From the NCBI GenBank assembly GCA_963711095.1, contig CAVQCX010000009.1, positions 1 to 64,000 of the forward strand: DNA of 64,000 nucleotides, written 5' to 3'. Of the stretch, positions 34,074 to 43,643 are shown in pieces. Below the pieces are notes generated by a model that saw only the letters and a list, made by a program, of their open reading frames with translations, made no database searches and was not told the DNA's origin. The first letter of the stretch is position 1; every line of letters begins with the position of its first letter. Made by a program: the position numbers and the translations under genes. The stretch is from CAVQCX01 sp963711095. GTDB lineage: Bacteria; Pseudomonadota; Gammaproteobacteria; Chromatiales; Chromatiaceae.

Positions 34074-35569
34074 GGATTGATCAGAGGCCGGATCTCGGCC
34101 AGCAGGTCGCTCGCCAGCAGCCCGCGCTCGCCTCGCGCGGCTGCACGGTCGGCCGCCGCTCCGTGCAGGCAGACCGCCAGCTCGGCCGCATCCGCCCCGC
34201 CGTGGCCCTGGGCAAGCAGACCCGCGATCAGTCCGGTCAGCACGTCGCCCATACCGCCGCTGGCCATGCCGGGATTGCCGTCGGTACACACTGCCGGGGG
34301 CCGGCTACCAGCCGTCTGGACCAGCGTGCCAGCGCCCTTGAGCACCACCACGCCGCCGTAACGCTGCTGCAGCGCCCGCGCCGCAGCGAAGCGGTCGCGC
34401 TCGATCTCCGCAGCGACGCTGCCGAGCAGCCGCGCGGCCTCCCCCGGATGGGGCGTCAGCACCCAGTCCGGGCGCTCATGGGGCTCGTCGGCCAGCAGAT
34501 TCAGGGCATCGGCGTCGACCACCAGGGGCAGCCCCGACTCCAGGACCCGGGCCAGCAGCCCCAGGGCCCAAGCCGAGCGCCCCAACCCCGGGCCGACCGC
34601 TACGACCGTGGCCCGCCGCAACAGGGGCGCAAGCTCCGGAGCCCGGTCCACGCCGTGGCACATCAGCTCGGGCCTCGCCACGCACAGCAGCGGCGCATGC
34701 TCGGCTCGCGTGGCCAAGCTCACCAGCCCGGCGCCGGCTCGGGCCGCGGCCTCCCCCGCCAGGCGCGCCGCACCAGAAAATCCCTTCGCCCCGCCGACCA
34801 CCAGCACATGACCGAAATCGCCCTTGTGAGCGGTGCGCCGGCGCCGGCTCAGAAGCTGCGACTGCTTGAGCCAGTCCAGCCGGCGGGCCGACAAAAGCTG
34901 GCTGCCGTACACCGTGGCCGGAAGCTCCAGCCCGTCGAAATGCACCCGGCCGCAGTAGTGCGGCCCCTGGCCGGTGAACAGACCCTGCTTGAGTGCGATA
35001 AAGCTCACGGTGACGGCCGCCTCCACCGCCACACCGAGCACCGCCCCGGTGTCGGAGTGCAGGCCCGATGGAATATCGATGGCCAGCGTCGGCGCTCGAT
35101 GCTGATTGACCGCGCGAACCGCCTCGGCCCAGTCCCCCGTCAGCTCGCGTTTCAGCCCCGTGCCCAGCAGGGCATCGACGATCACGTCGGTCTTGCGCGG
35201 CAGGCTGCCCGAGGTCAGCACCTCCCCGCCGGCCTCCCGATAGGCGTCCCGATTGGCCCGGGCATCTCCCTGCAGCCGATCGGGGTCCCCCACCTGGACG
35301 ACCCGATTGCGCAGACCGGCCCCCTGGGCGAGCCGCGCCACCACGTAACCGTCGCCGCCGTTGCTGCCGACCCCGCAGAGCACGCTGATGTCCCGGACCC
35401 CCGGCCAGGTATCCCTGAGGACGCCGAAGGCGGCCTGGCCGGCGCGCTCCATCAGGCTCGCGCCCGGAATGCCAAGCTCCTGGATAGCCACTCGATCAAG
35501 CTCGCGCACCTGCTCGGCCCGATACAAGGCATAGGGCAGATGCTCGGTGACGGGCAGCGTGCGACGCAT
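34070..35569 (-). CDS. nnr: Bifunctional NAD(P)H-hydrate repair enzyme Nnr
   Basis: 499 residues. N-terminal epimerase (YjeF_N, ~1-215: VLCGVGSNGGDGYVVARLAQ, DALLGTGLKRELTGDW, DIPSGLHSDTGAVLG) fused to a C-terminal ADP-dependent dehydratase (~225-499: FGHVLVVGGAKGFSGAARLA, WVLTPHPGEAARLLG, CTDGNPGMASGGMGDVLTGL). It repairs hydrated NADH/NADPH. Complete. First gene of nnr-tsaE-amiC-mutL-miaA-hfq direction. Confidence 0.96.
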   Translation of the reverse strand: MRRTLPVTEHLPYALYRAEQVRELDRVAIQELGIPGASLMERAGQAAFGVLRDTWPGVRDISVLCGVGSNGGDGYVVARLAQGAGLRNRVVQVGDPDRLQGDARANRDAYREAGGEVLTSGSLPRKTDVIVDALLGTGLKRELTGDWAEAVRAVNQHRAPTLAIDIPSGLHSDTGAVLGVAVEAAVTVSFIALKQGLFTGQGPHYCGRVHFDGLELPATVYGSQLLSARRLDWLKQSQLLSRRRRTAHKGDFGHVLVVGGAKGFSGAARLAGEAAARAGAGLVSLATRAEHAPLLCVARPELMCHGVDRAPELAPLLRRATVVAVGPGLGRSAWALGLLARVLESGLPLVVDADALNLLADEPHERPDWVLTPHPGEAARLLGSVAAEIERDRFAAARALQQRYGGVVVLKGAGTLVQTAGSRPPAVCTDGNPGMASGGMGDVLTGLIAGLLAQGHGGADAAELAVCLHGAAADRAAARGERGLLASDLLAEIRPLINP

Positions 35570-35722
35570 AGACAGCCGATCTCAAGGCCGAATGGGATGC
35601 GGAAACCTTACGCCAACCTGCACACGAACAAAACAGGGGCGCCCGGCGCGCTGCGCGGGCCGATCTGACAATTCGGCCGGGCTGTGCTCAGATAGGCGGG
35701 GTCCCAGCCTCACAGCACGCAG

Positions 35723-36805
35723 ATGCCGACCCGCGACCCGCCCCCGACCACCCTCCCCGACTACCGCGGGCTCGCCGAGCGAATCAAGCGCTGGGGGCGG
35801 GAGCTGGGGTTCCAGCAGGTCGGCATCAGCGACACCGACCTGCACGAGGCCGAGGCGCACCTGATCAGCTGGGTCGCAAAGGGCCGGCACGGAGAGATGG
35901 GCTACATGGCGCACCACGGCCAGCGGCGCAGCCGGCCCGAGGAGCTCGAGCCCGGCACCCTGAGAGTGATCTGCGCGCGCATGGACTACCTGCCCGAGCC
36001 CCGGGAGGGCCTGGGCCACTGCCTGGAGGATCCGGCCGGCGCCTTCATCTCCCGCTATGCCCTGGGGCGGGACTACCACAGGCTGATGCGGCGGCGTCTC
36101 CAGCAGCTCGCCTCCCGAATCGAGCGCGCAACCGGCAACCTGCACTACCGGGTGTTCGTCGATTCGGCGCCGGTGATGGAGAAGCCCCTCGCCGAGAAGG
36201 CGGGACTGGGCTGGATCGGCAAACACACCAACCTGATCCATCGCGACGCCGGGTCCTGGTTCTTTCTGGGCGAGATCTATACAGATCTGCCGCTGCCGAC
36301 GGACGCGCCGGCGCAGCCCCACTGCGGCAGCTGCCGCGCCTGCCTGGATGCCTGCCCGACCGGTGCGATCCTCGCGCCATTTGAGCTCGACGCCCGGCTG
36401 TGCATCTCCTACCTCACGATCGAGCTTCCAGGCGCCATTCCGAGCGTGCTACGCCCCCTCATCGGCAACCGGATCTACGGCTGCGACGACTGCCAGCTGG
36501 TCTGCCCCTGGAACCGTTTCGCCCAGCTTACCGGGGAGCCGGACTTCCGCGCCCGCTACGGCCTGGACAATGCCACTCTGGTGGAGCTGTTCGCCTGGAG
36601 CGAGGAGGAGTTCGTGGCGCGCACGGCCGGCTCGGCCATCCGCCGCATCGGCTGGGAGCGCTGGCTGCGCAACATCGCCGTGGCCTTGGGCAACGCGCCC
36701 AGCTCCCCGGTCGTGATCGCGACCCTGCGCTCGCGCCGGGATCACCCCTCCGCGCTGGTGCGCGAGCACTTGGCCTGGGCGCTCGGGCGACACGCGTCGG
36801 GCTGA
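35723..36805 (+). CDS. queG: Epoxyqueuosine reductase
   Basis: 360 residues. Cobalamin-dependent last step of queuosine synthesis in tRNA. LGFQQVGISDTDLHEAEAHL, RYALGRDYHRLMRRRLQQLA, AGLGWIGKHTNLIHRDAGSW, two 4Fe-4S sets CGSCRACLDACPTGAI and CDDCQLVCPWNRF, and a C-terminal HEAT-like part. Divergent from nnr, convergent with orn. Confidence 0.96.
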   Translation: MPTRDPPPTTLPDYRGLAERIKRWGRELGFQQVGISDTDLHEAEAHLISWVAKGRHGEMGYMAHHGQRRSRPEELEPGTLRVICARMDYLPEPREGLGHCLEDPAGAFISRYALGRDYHRLMRRRLQQLASRIERATGNLHYRVFVDSAPVMEKPLAEKAGLGWIGKHTNLIHRDAGSWFFLGEIYTDLPLPTDAPAQPHCGSCRACLDACPTGAILAPFELDARLCISYLTIELPGAIPSVLRPLIGNRIYGCDDCQLVCPWNRFAQLTGEPDFRARYGLDNATLVELFAWSEEEFVARTAGSAIRRIGWERWLRNIAVALGNAPSSPVVIATLRSRRDHPSALVREHLAWALGRHASG

Positions 36806-36891
36806 CGGGCGTCGCCCGCAAGCGGCTCGCCCAAGGCTCATCGGCGGATGGAGTCCAGATGCGACGCCTGCCCGCAGAGGGGCCGGCCCGC

Positions 36892-37443
36892 TCACTCGGA
36901 CAGCCGCAGAAAATGCGCCCGATAATGGCGCAGCTCCGCGATCGAATCGTGGATATCGTCGAGCGCCCGATGACTGGACTGCTTGACAAAACCGTCGGCA
37001 ACCTCGGGCGCCCAGCGCCTGGCGAGCTCCTTGAGGGTGCTCACATCGAGATTGCGGTAATGGAAATAGGCCTCGAGGCGCGGCATGGAGCGGGCCAGGA
37101 ACCGCCGGTCCTGGCAGATACTGTTGCCGCACATGGGCGAGGCATCGGCCGGAACGTAGCGCTCCAGGAAGGCAAGCGTCTCGCGCTCGGCGAACGCCTC
37201 GTCACAGGGGCTGACCCGCACCCGCCCGATCAGTCCGGACTCGCCGTGCTGGCGCTGGTTCCACTCGTCCATAGCGGCTAGCGCGCTGTCGGGCTGGTGG
37301 ACGACGATCACCGGCCCCTCCGCCAGCACCTCCAGGCGGGCGTCGGTCACCACGGTGGCGATCTCGATGATCGCGTCCTTCTGCGGGTCGAGACCCGTCA
37401 TCTCCAGATCGATCCAGATCAGGTTGGCGGGATCTTTTGCCAT
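36892..37443 (-). CDS. orn: Oligoribonuclease
   Basis: 183 residues. DEDDh 3'-5' exoribonuclease for dinucleotides, including pGpG from c-di-GMP breakdown. LIWIDLEMTGLDPQKDAIIE (DxE), EWNQRQHGESGLIGRV, FLERYVPADASPMCGNSICQ, DVSTLKELARRWAPEV, SSHRALDDIHDSIAELRHYR (HxAxxD). ATG 37443 chosen because family proteins begin right there (MAKDPANLIWIDLEMTG). Confidence 0.97.
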   Translation of the reverse strand: MAKDPANLIWIDLEMTGLDPQKDAIIEIATVVTDARLEVLAEGPVIVVHQPDSALAAMDEWNQRQHGESGLIGRVRVSPCDEAFAERETLAFLERYVPADASPMCGNSICQDRRFLARSMPRLEAYFHYRNLDVSTLKELARRWAPEVADGFVKQSSHRALDDIHDSIAELRHYRAHFLRLSE

Positions 37444-37521
37444 GCAGATTTCCGGGTTGATGAACGACTCGGCCAAGCGCCATTCTAGCAGAGCCCCGGC
37501 TGCCCCTGTATGCTGCGCGCC

Positions 37522-38772
37522 ATGAGCCCCCTCACTATCGTCTTCCTTGCCGCACTCTGCATCGGTCTGGCATTGCAATATTGGCTTATCGGACGCCAGC
37601 GACGCCACGTGGCCGAGCACCGCTCGGCGGTGCCTCCCGCGTTCGCCGGGCGTGTCTCCGAGCAGGCCCACCAGAAGGCGGCCGACTACACCATCGCCAG
37701 GACCTCCTTGTCGCGGTTCGGGCTCATATACGATGCGGCGCTGCTGCTGGGCTGGACCCTGGGCGGCGGGCTAGCCTGGGCGGATACGCTCTGGCAGCGT
37801 ATGCAGCTCCCGCCCCTGTGGGAAGGCGTGGGTCTGGCCGTCTCGGTGTTTCTCGTGATGGGGCTGCTCGATCTCCCCCTGGGCGTCTGGTCCACGTTCG
37901 CCCTGGAGAGCCGCTTCGGCTTCAATCGCACCACCCCCCTGCGCTACGCCGTCGACCTGCTGCTGCAGAGCGCGGTGCTGTTGGTGCTCGGGATCCCGCT
38001 GGTGCTGATGCTGCTCTGGCTCATGCAGGCCGCCGGCCCCCTGTGGTGGCTACCCGCCTGGGCGATCTGGATGGGATTCACGCTGTTCGTGACCTGGGCC
38101 TACCCGCGGTTCATCGCCCCGCTGTTCAACCGCTTCACCCCGGTGGAGGACGGCGCCCTGCGCACCCGCATTGAGACGCTGCTCGAGCGCTGCGGCTTTC
38201 GCAGCGGCGGGATCTTCGTGATGGACGGCTCGCGCCGCTCCAGCCACGGCAACGCCTACTTCAGCGGCTTCGGCACGCAGAAACGGGTGGTCTTCTTCGA
38301 CACCCTGATGGCATCCCTGGAGCCGAACGAGATAGAGGCGGTGCTCGCCCATGAGCTTGGTCACTTCCGGCACCGCCACGTACAAAAGCGCCTCGCCACC
38401 CTCGGCCTGCTGAGCCTCGGAGGCATGGCGCTGCTCGCCTGGCTTTCCGAGCAGCCCTGGTTCTTTTCCGCGCTCGGGGTGCCCCGGCCCACAGACGCCA
38501 TGGCCCTGTTGCTGTTCGTCTTGGTGGCGCCGGTGTTCTTTCAGTTCCTGGAGCCACTCGGCGCCATGCTGTCGCGTCGCCACGAGTTTCAGGCCGACGA
38601 GTACGCGGCGCGCCAGACCCGTGCTGAATGGTTGATCAGCGCGCTGGTCAAGCTGTATCGCGACAACGCGAGCACCCTGACCCCCGACCCCCTGTACTCG
38701 GCGTTCCACGACAGCCACCCGCCGGCCCCGGCGCGGGTCGCGCACTTGGCGCCTGCGGTCCGCCCTCGATAA
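37522..38772 (+). CDS. M48-family Ste24/HtpX-like endopeptidase
   Basis: 416 residues (an upstream ATG at 37510 is also possible). Integral-membrane zinc protease of the CAAX prenyl protease 1 type, in bacteria of unknown substrate. N-terminal Peptidase_M48_N region with several helices (LALQYWLIGRQRRHVAEHRS, GLLDLPLGVWSTFALESRFG, FNRTTPLRYAVDLLLQSAVL), then FNRFTPVEDGALRTRIETLL, zinc motif HELGH in EAVLAHELGHFRHRHVQKRL, third ligand in RRHEFQADEYAA. C-terminal YSAFHDSHPPAPARVAHL is the family end. Divergent from orn. Confidence 0.93.
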   Translation: MSPLTIVFLAALCIGLALQYWLIGRQRRHVAEHRSAVPPAFAGRVSEQAHQKAADYTIARTSLSRFGLIYDAALLLGWTLGGGLAWADTLWQRMQLPPLWEGVGLAVSVFLVMGLLDLPLGVWSTFALESRFGFNRTTPLRYAVDLLLQSAVLLVLGIPLVLMLLWLMQAAGPLWWLPAWAIWMGFTLFVTWAYPRFIAPLFNRFTPVEDGALRTRIETLLERCGFRSGGIFVMDGSRRSSHGNAYFSGFGTQKRVVFFDTLMASLEPNEIEAVLAHELGHFRHRHVQKRLATLGLLSLGGMALLAWLSEQPWFFSALGVPRPTDAMALLLFVLVAPVFFQFLEPLGAMLSRRHEFQADEYAARQTRAEWLISALVKLYRDNASTLTPDPLYSAFHDSHPPAPARVAHLAPAVRPR

Positions 38773-38793
38773 TCCCAACTGTGAGATCACCCC

Positions 38794-39072
38794 ATGAGAT
38801 GCATCCCCCTGGGCATCATCCTGCTGACTGGCCTGAGCGGCGCGGTGGGCGCCGAACAGCCCGACCTGGCCGCCGGCAAGGCCCTGGTCGAACAACACTG
38901 CCAGGCCTGTCACCATGAAGAGGTCTACTCCCGACCCGACCGGCGCGTGCAGAGCCTCCTCCAGCTGCGCGCTCAGATCCGCAACTGCGAGCTCTCCCAG
39001 GACATGAGCTGGACCGACAGCGACATCGAGGACGTCGCGGCCTACCTCAACAAGGCCTACTACCGCTTCTGA
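38794..39072 (+). CDS. Small c-type cytochrome
   Basis: 92 residues. Signal peptide (MRCIPLGIILLTGLSGAVGA), one heme site CQACH near residue 36, and a possible distal Met in LSQDMSWTDSDIEDVAAYLN, the usual class-I end. A periplasmic electron carrier whose partner is unknown. 21 bp after the protease stop, 16 bp before rsgA, so it may be part of a three-gene transcript. Confidence 0.88.
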   Translation: MRCIPLGIILLTGLSGAVGAEQPDLAAGKALVEQHCQACHHEEVYSRPDRRVQSLLQLRAQIRNCELSQDMSWTDSDIEDVAAYLNKAYYRF

Positions 39073-39088
39073 CCGGCTCGCTTCGCCG

Positions 39089-40105
39089 ATGGCCCAGCGC
39101 AGACTGACCCAGCGGCAGAAGGCACGCATTGCGAGGATCCACGAGAAACGCCGCGACCGTCTGACCCGTCCGGCGGAGGCGTCTCGCGCTGGTGCCGACG
39201 AGCCGGCGCCCCTGATCGGGCGGGTCATCACCCGCCACGGCGCGAGCCTGGTCCTGGCCGACGAGACCGGACGACTCCATCACTGCCTGTCCCGTCAGAA
39301 TCTCGGCCACCTGGTCTGCGGCGACCGGGTGATCTGGCAGCCGACGGGCGAGAAGGAAGGCGTGGTCACCGCCCTGCTGGGGCGCTCCAGCCTGCTGTCG
39401 AGACCGGATTACAGCGGGCGCGACAAACCGCTGGTAGCGAACATCAGCCAGATCGTGATTGTCGCGGCGCCCGAACCGCCGCCGAGCGAGTTGCTGATTG
39501 ACCAATACCTGGTGGCGGCCGAGCGTGCAGGGGTCATCGCGCTGATTGCAATCAACAAGCTCGATCTGCTCTCCGCCCGCGCGGCTGCCGAGCTGCGCGG
39601 CCGCCTGGCCGCTTACGAGCGCATAGGCTATCCGCTGATCGAGGTCAGCGCGCGCTCGGAGCAGGGGCTGCCCCCGCTGCTCGAGCGCCTGCGTGACCAC
39701 ACCAGCATCCTGACCGGTCAGAGCGGCACCGGCAAATCGTCGTTGGTCAAGGCCTTACTTCCCGACCTGGACATCCAGATCGGCCGGCTCTCCGGCGCCA
39801 CCGGACTGGGACGCCACACCACCTCCGCAGCCACCCTGTATCATCTACCCTCGGGGGGCGAGCTGATCGACTCTCCCGGCGTGCGCAGCTTTCGCCTGCC
39901 TGATCTCGACCTGGCCGAGATTCAGCAAGGGTTTCGCGAGCTTCGCCCGTATTTCGGCAAGTGTCGCTTCGCCAACTGTGCCCACGAGACCGAGCCCGAC
40001 TGCGCTCTGCGCGAGGCCGTGGAGCGCGGGCTGGTCGCGCCACGTCGGCTGGAGAGCTTGCGCCGCATGGTCGCAGCCGCAGCCGATCGCCGCTGTCCTG
40101 GATGA
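39089..40105 (+). CDS. rsgA: Ribosome small-subunit-dependent GTPase RsgA
   Basis: 338 residues. Circularly permuted GTPase acting late in 30S maturation. OB domain (GRVITRHGASLVLADETGRL), then NKLDLL (G4), VSARSEQGLPPL (G5), TGQSGTGKSSLVKALLPDLD (G1), GRHTTSAATLYHL (G2), LIDSPGVRSF (G3), and a zinc motif CRFANCAHETEPDC. Permuted order G4-G5-G1-G2-G3 is diagnostic. Confidence 0.96.
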   Translation: MAQRRLTQRQKARIARIHEKRRDRLTRPAEASRAGADEPAPLIGRVITRHGASLVLADETGRLHHCLSRQNLGHLVCGDRVIWQPTGEKEGVVTALLGRSSLLSRPDYSGRDKPLVANISQIVIVAAPEPPPSELLIDQYLVAAERAGVIALIAINKLDLLSARAAAELRGRLAAYERIGYPLIEVSARSEQGLPPLLERLRDHTSILTGQSGTGKSSLVKALLPDLDIQIGRLSGATGLGRHTTSAATLYHLPSGGELIDSPGVRSFRLPDLDLAEIQQGFRELRPYFGKCRFANCAHETEPDCALREAVERGLVAPRRLESLRRMVAAAADRRCPG

Positions 40106-40232
40106 ATCCGACAGACATGACCACGACCCTCAACCCTGGCGCCGCACTGGGCCTGCCCACCCGAGCGCAGGCGGGCCGGACGGCTGCGTCCCTGCTGCCG
40201 TCCAGACCCGTACCGCAGCATCGAGCACCGCC

Positions 40233-40693
40233 ATGAGCTATTGGCTGATGAAGTCCGAGCCGGAGGTCTTCGGCATCGACCACCTCAAGCAGCGACCCGA
40301 TCAATCCGAGCCCTGGGACGGGGTGAGAAATTATCAGGTGCGCAACATGCTGCGTGATCAGATGCGCCCGGGGGATCTCGCGTTCTTTTACCACTCCAAC
40401 TGCGGAGAGCCCGGGATTGTCGGCATCATGAAAGTGGTCAGCGAGGCCCGCGCGGACCCCTCCGCCTTCGACCCGGACGCCAAGTATTTCGATCCCCGCA
40501 GCGATCCCGCCAACCCACGCTGGTATCTGGTCGACATGCGCTACGTGCGCCACCTGCGGCGCAACATCCCGCTGCGCGAGCCAGGCAGCACGCCGCACAG
40601 CTGGACGGCCTGGCGCTGCTGCGCAAGGGCAGCCGGCTCTCGATCATGCCGGTCAGCAAGGAGCATTGGGAGTACATCCTGGACTTGGAGTGA
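40233..40693 (+). pseudogene. EVE-domain protein, 1-base frameshift
   Basis: EVE (PUA-like) proteins bind modified nucleotides. The first frame gives MSYWLMKSEPEVFGIDHLKQ, WDGVRNYQVRNMLRDQMRPG, DLAFFYHSNCGEPGIVGIMK and DPANPRWYLVDMRYVRHLRR. At about 40578-40582 (CTGCGCGAGCCAGG) one base is missing. The next frame continues ARQHAAQLDGLALLRKGSRL then SIMPVSKEHWEYILDLE to TGA 40693, the normal C-terminus. The body is otherwise complete (about 152 residues after correction). Probably an indel in a homopolymer-like GC run or a recent null allele. Confidence 0.85.
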
Positions 40694-40763
40694 TGCCGGG
40701 CCGGCGCAGCCATGCGCCCCGGCTGCCCGTTGCAGCGGGACAACGTCCCGGGTCAAGCGTGCC

Positions 40764-40769
40764 TATAAT
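40764..40769 (+). promoter_or_regulatory. Possible sigma-70 -10 box
   Basis: Perfect TATAAT in a GC-rich gap about 160 bp before the response-regulator gene at 40929. No good -35 is at 17 bp. Confidence 0.4.
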
Positions 40770-40928
40770 GCGAACGGGATCACGCCCCGAGTGCCGCGCG
40801 TTGACCGGCATCGAGATGGTCGGATATGAAAAACTGGGTTTTTTTGCGCGGGATGGCCGCGCATGGGCCAGACCGCTTAACCGGCGGGCAGCCCCCCCTG
40901 GGTCAAGCAACCAAGAACAACGACGCCT

Positions 40929-41390
40929 ATGGAACTGTTCAATTTCAAACGTTTGCTGGGCATGGAGCGGTCGCGCGACCGACGCGCCGGGCGCCGGCTG
41001 CGGCCGAGACCTGGAACCAAGGTGCTGATCGTCGACGACTCGAAGACTGTCGTGGCGACGCTCAAGCGGATGCTGCGCCAGTCCGGTTACGACACCCTGG
41101 AGGCCTACGATGCCGAGTCCGGCATCGACATCGCCCGGACAAAGCTGCCCTCGCTGATTCTCATGGATGTGGTCCTGCCGGGGATCAACGGGTTTCAGGC
41201 GACCCGCATGCTGAGCCGCAGCGAAGTCACCCGCCACATCCCCATCATCGTCATGAGCGGCAACGAGGAGGCCACCGAGCAGTTCTGGGTGCTCAAGATC
41301 GGGGCTGCCGATTTCATCAAGAAGCCTTTCAACCGCCAGGACGTGTTCGAGCGCATCGAGCGCCTGGTGCCCCTGGTCGAGGTCGCCTGA
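40929..41390 (+). CDS. Single-domain response regulator (PilG/PilH-like)
   Basis: 153 residues. CheY-like receiver: VLIVDDSKTVVATLKRMLRQ (acidic pair), phospho-acceptor Asp in LILMDVVLPGINGFQATRML, IVMSGNEEATEQFW and the Lys in GAADFIKKPFNRQDVFERIE. An ~30-residue basic N-terminal extension (MERSRDRRAGRRLRPRPGTK) is unusual for the family. No output domain. PilG/PilH-type twitching regulators are the nearest type; no pil genes are adjacent. Confidence 0.85.
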   Translation: MELFNFKRLLGMERSRDRRAGRRLRPRPGTKVLIVDDSKTVVATLKRMLRQSGYDTLEAYDAESGIDIARTKLPSLILMDVVLPGINGFQATRMLSRSEVTRHIPIIVMSGNEEATEQFWVLKIGAADFIKKPFNRQDVFERIERLVPLVEVA

Positions 41391-41588
41391 GCCCACCGCC
41401 CCCGCCGCTGCCCGGCTCTCTCGGCTGGAGCCCGGGTCCGCAGCGCCCGGGTCCGTCCCAATAGCCAGACAGCGGGGGCAAACCGTGCAGGCACTATCCA
41501 GACGCCCGGCGATGGCCTCCGACATCTCCCGGGCCGCGGCGTGACGGTCCTCGAGCTGCGCAGCCTGCTGGCCCAGGGCCGAGACGGG

Positions 41589-42947
41589 CTAGCCCTGTAC
41601 AGGGAAGCTCACCGATACCGCCGCCCCGCCCAGATCGCTGTGGGCGATCGAGAAGCGACCGCGATACAGCCTGACAATCTCGTCGACCACGCTAAGCCCG
41701 ATGCCGTGGCCCGGATGGCGTTGATCGGCCCGCCGGCCGCGCTGTAGCACGGTGCTGACCTGATCCTCGGGGATGCCCGGCCCATCGTCCTCGATGCGCA
41801 TCTCCAAGATGCCCGGAAGCCCCGCCGGACTGCTGGCGGACGCGCCGTACAGCTCCACGCGGTGCTCGCAGTACTTGAAGGCGTTGTCGAGCAGGTTGCC
41901 CAGGATCTCCATGAGGTCGCCCTCGTCGCCGAAGAAGTGCGCATCCGCCGCTACCTGTATACGGCAATCCACCCCCTTGTCCCGATAGACCTTGGCCATG
42001 GCACGCGCCAGCTTGTCCACGACCGGTCCGACCGGGACCGAGCGCAGCAGGGCGCCCTGGCCCGAGGCCGAGGCGCGCTGCAGCTGATGCCGCACGATCT
42101 CGTCCATGCGCTGGACCTGCTCGTCGACCGCCTCCAGCAGGGGACGCCCCGCCCCCTCGGCGGCCGCCCCGCGCAGGATGGCGAGCGGCGTCTTCAGACT
42201 GTGCGCCAGATCTGCGAGGCTGTTCCGATAGCGTTCCTGGTTGGCCCGGCTGCGCGCGATCAGGGCGTTGAGGTTATGGACCAGGCCGAGCAGCTCTTTG
42301 GGGTAGTCGCCGGAGATGCGCTCGTCCCGCCCGGATTCGATGCGGTGCAGCGCCGCGGCCACACGCCGCAGCGGACTCAGCCCCCAGCGCAGCACCACCC
42401 CCTGCACCATCAGCAGCACCAGGGTCGCCCCCCCCAGCCAGATCCAGAGAGTGGTGCGAAACCCGGCGACCTGGCGCAGCAGCGGTGCCATGCTCTCAGC
42501 CACCGCAAAGGTGTAGCGGTGGCCGCGGCCCCGGTCGTCCTCCCAGATCACGCCAAAGTTGACGGCCATGAGGGAGCCCTCGGGCGTGCGCAGCTGCGAG
42601 AAGCTCCAGACCCCAGGCCTGGACGCGCCGAGAAACTCCACGTCGCGCCCGAGCATCGACGGGGAGCGCCAGTCGAGCTTGCCGTCGGCGCCGCGTACCC
42701 GTGCGTAAAGACCGGAATCGGGGTTGGAGAATCTGGGGTCGGATGGCGCCTGAGAGAGCGCCAGCTCCCCCGAGGCATTCTCATCGGCGGCACCGAGCAG
42801 CGCATAGACCTGACCCTTGAGGCGATCGCGCACCGCCGACTCGGCGCTCTGGCGGTAGGCCTCGTCGAGGGCAAGCCCGGTCAGCCCGAGGAAGGCGATG
42901 AGAACACTCAGCGCGGAAAGATTGATCCGCCCATGCAGCGACAGCAT
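41589..42947 (-). CDS. PhoQ-like sensor histidine kinase
   Basis: 452 residues from ATG 42947. Two membrane helices (SVLIAFLGLTGLALDEAY and TLWIWLGGATLVLLMVQGVV) flank a periplasmic sensor (~30-165). HAMP-like segment (GLSPLRRVAAALHRIESGRD), the phospho-His box DLAHSLKTPLAILRG, N box LLDNAFKYC, G1 DDGPGIPEDQ, and G2 GHGIGLSVVDEIV. The start overlaps the regulator's stop (ATGA), a two-gene operon with the PepSY gene upstream. Confidence 0.93.
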   Translation of the reverse strand: MLSLHGRINLSALSVLIAFLGLTGLALDEAYRQSAESAVRDRLKGQVYALLGAADENASGELALSQAPSDPRFSNPDSGLYARVRGADGKLDWRSPSMLGRDVEFLGASRPGVWSFSQLRTPEGSLMAVNFGVIWEDDRGRGHRYTFAVAESMAPLLRQVAGFRTTLWIWLGGATLVLLMVQGVVLRWGLSPLRRVAAALHRIESGRDERISGDYPKELLGLVHNLNALIARSRANQERYRNSLADLAHSLKTPLAILRGAAAEGAGRPLLEAVDEQVQRMDEIVRHQLQRASASGQGALLRSVPVGPVVDKLARAMAKVYRDKGVDCRIQVAADAHFFGDEGDLMEILGNLLDNAFKYCEHRVELYGASASSPAGLPGILEMRIEDDGPGIPEDQVSTVLQRGRRADQRHPGHGIGLSVVDEIVRLYRGRFSIAHSDLGGAAVSVSFPVQG

Positions 42948-43630
42948 CAACCCGGAGCCTGCCCCACGACGAAGCGGTATCCGCGACCCCGCAGGGTCTG
43001 GATCGGCCGGTAGCTGCCCTGTGGATCGATCTTGCGGCGCAGCCGCCCGACGAACACCTCCAGGACATTGCTGTCGCGGTCGTAATCCTGGTCGTAGAGG
43101 TGCTCGGTGAGCTCGGTCTTGGAGACGACCTCGCCGGCGTGCAGCATCAGATACTCGAGCACCTTGTACTCGAAGGCCGTGAGCTCGACATGGCTGCCCC
43201 CCACCCGCACCTGCTGGGTGGCCGTGTTCAGGCTGATGGACCCAAGCTCGATCTCGGGACTGGCCCAGCCGCTGGCGCGTCGCACCAGGGCATTGACCCG
43301 GGCCATCAGCTCCTCCTGGTGGAAAGGCTTGACCAGATAGTCGTCGGCACCGGCGTCCAGGCCCTCGACCTTGTCCTGCCAACGCTCGCGGGCGGTCAGG
43401 ATCAGGATCGGAAACTTGCGGCCTTCGGCACGCAGCGTCCGGATCACCTCGACCCCGGAGATGCCCGGGAGTCCGATGTCGACAACAGCGACATCGATGG
43501 CATACTCGCGCCCGATGTAGAGTCCTTCTTCGCCATCCGCCGCCGCATCCACCGCGAACCCGCGCCCGCCCAGATAACGAACCAGCTGCTCGCGCAAGGC
43601 GGTCTCGTCTTCGACAACAAGCGCACGCAT
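42947..43630 (-). CDS. PhoP-like OmpR-family response regulator
   Basis: 227 residues from ATG 43630. Receiver (MRALVVEDETALREQLVRYL, phospho-Asp in VAVVDIGLPGISGVEVI, Lys in DDYLVKPFHQEELMARV) and a C-terminal winged helix (LTAFEYKVLEYLMLHAGEVV, LYDQDYDRDSNVLEVFVGRL, TLRGRGYRFV). Partner of the 41589 kinase. Confidence 0.94.
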   Translation of the reverse strand: MRALVVEDETALREQLVRYLGGRGFAVDAAADGEEGLYIGREYAIDVAVVDIGLPGISGVEVIRTLRAEGRKFPILILTARERWQDKVEGLDAGADDYLVKPFHQEELMARVNALVRRASGWASPEIELGSISLNTATQQVRVGGSHVELTAFEYKVLEYLMLHAGEVVSKTELTEHLYDQDYDRDSNVLEVFVGRLRRKIDPQGSYRPIQTLRGRGYRFVVGQAPG

Positions 43631-43643
43631 GCTGTGGCCTGGC

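Noticed and set aside
34010..35668. 552-residue + strand open frame
   Set aside because: Antisense to nnr.
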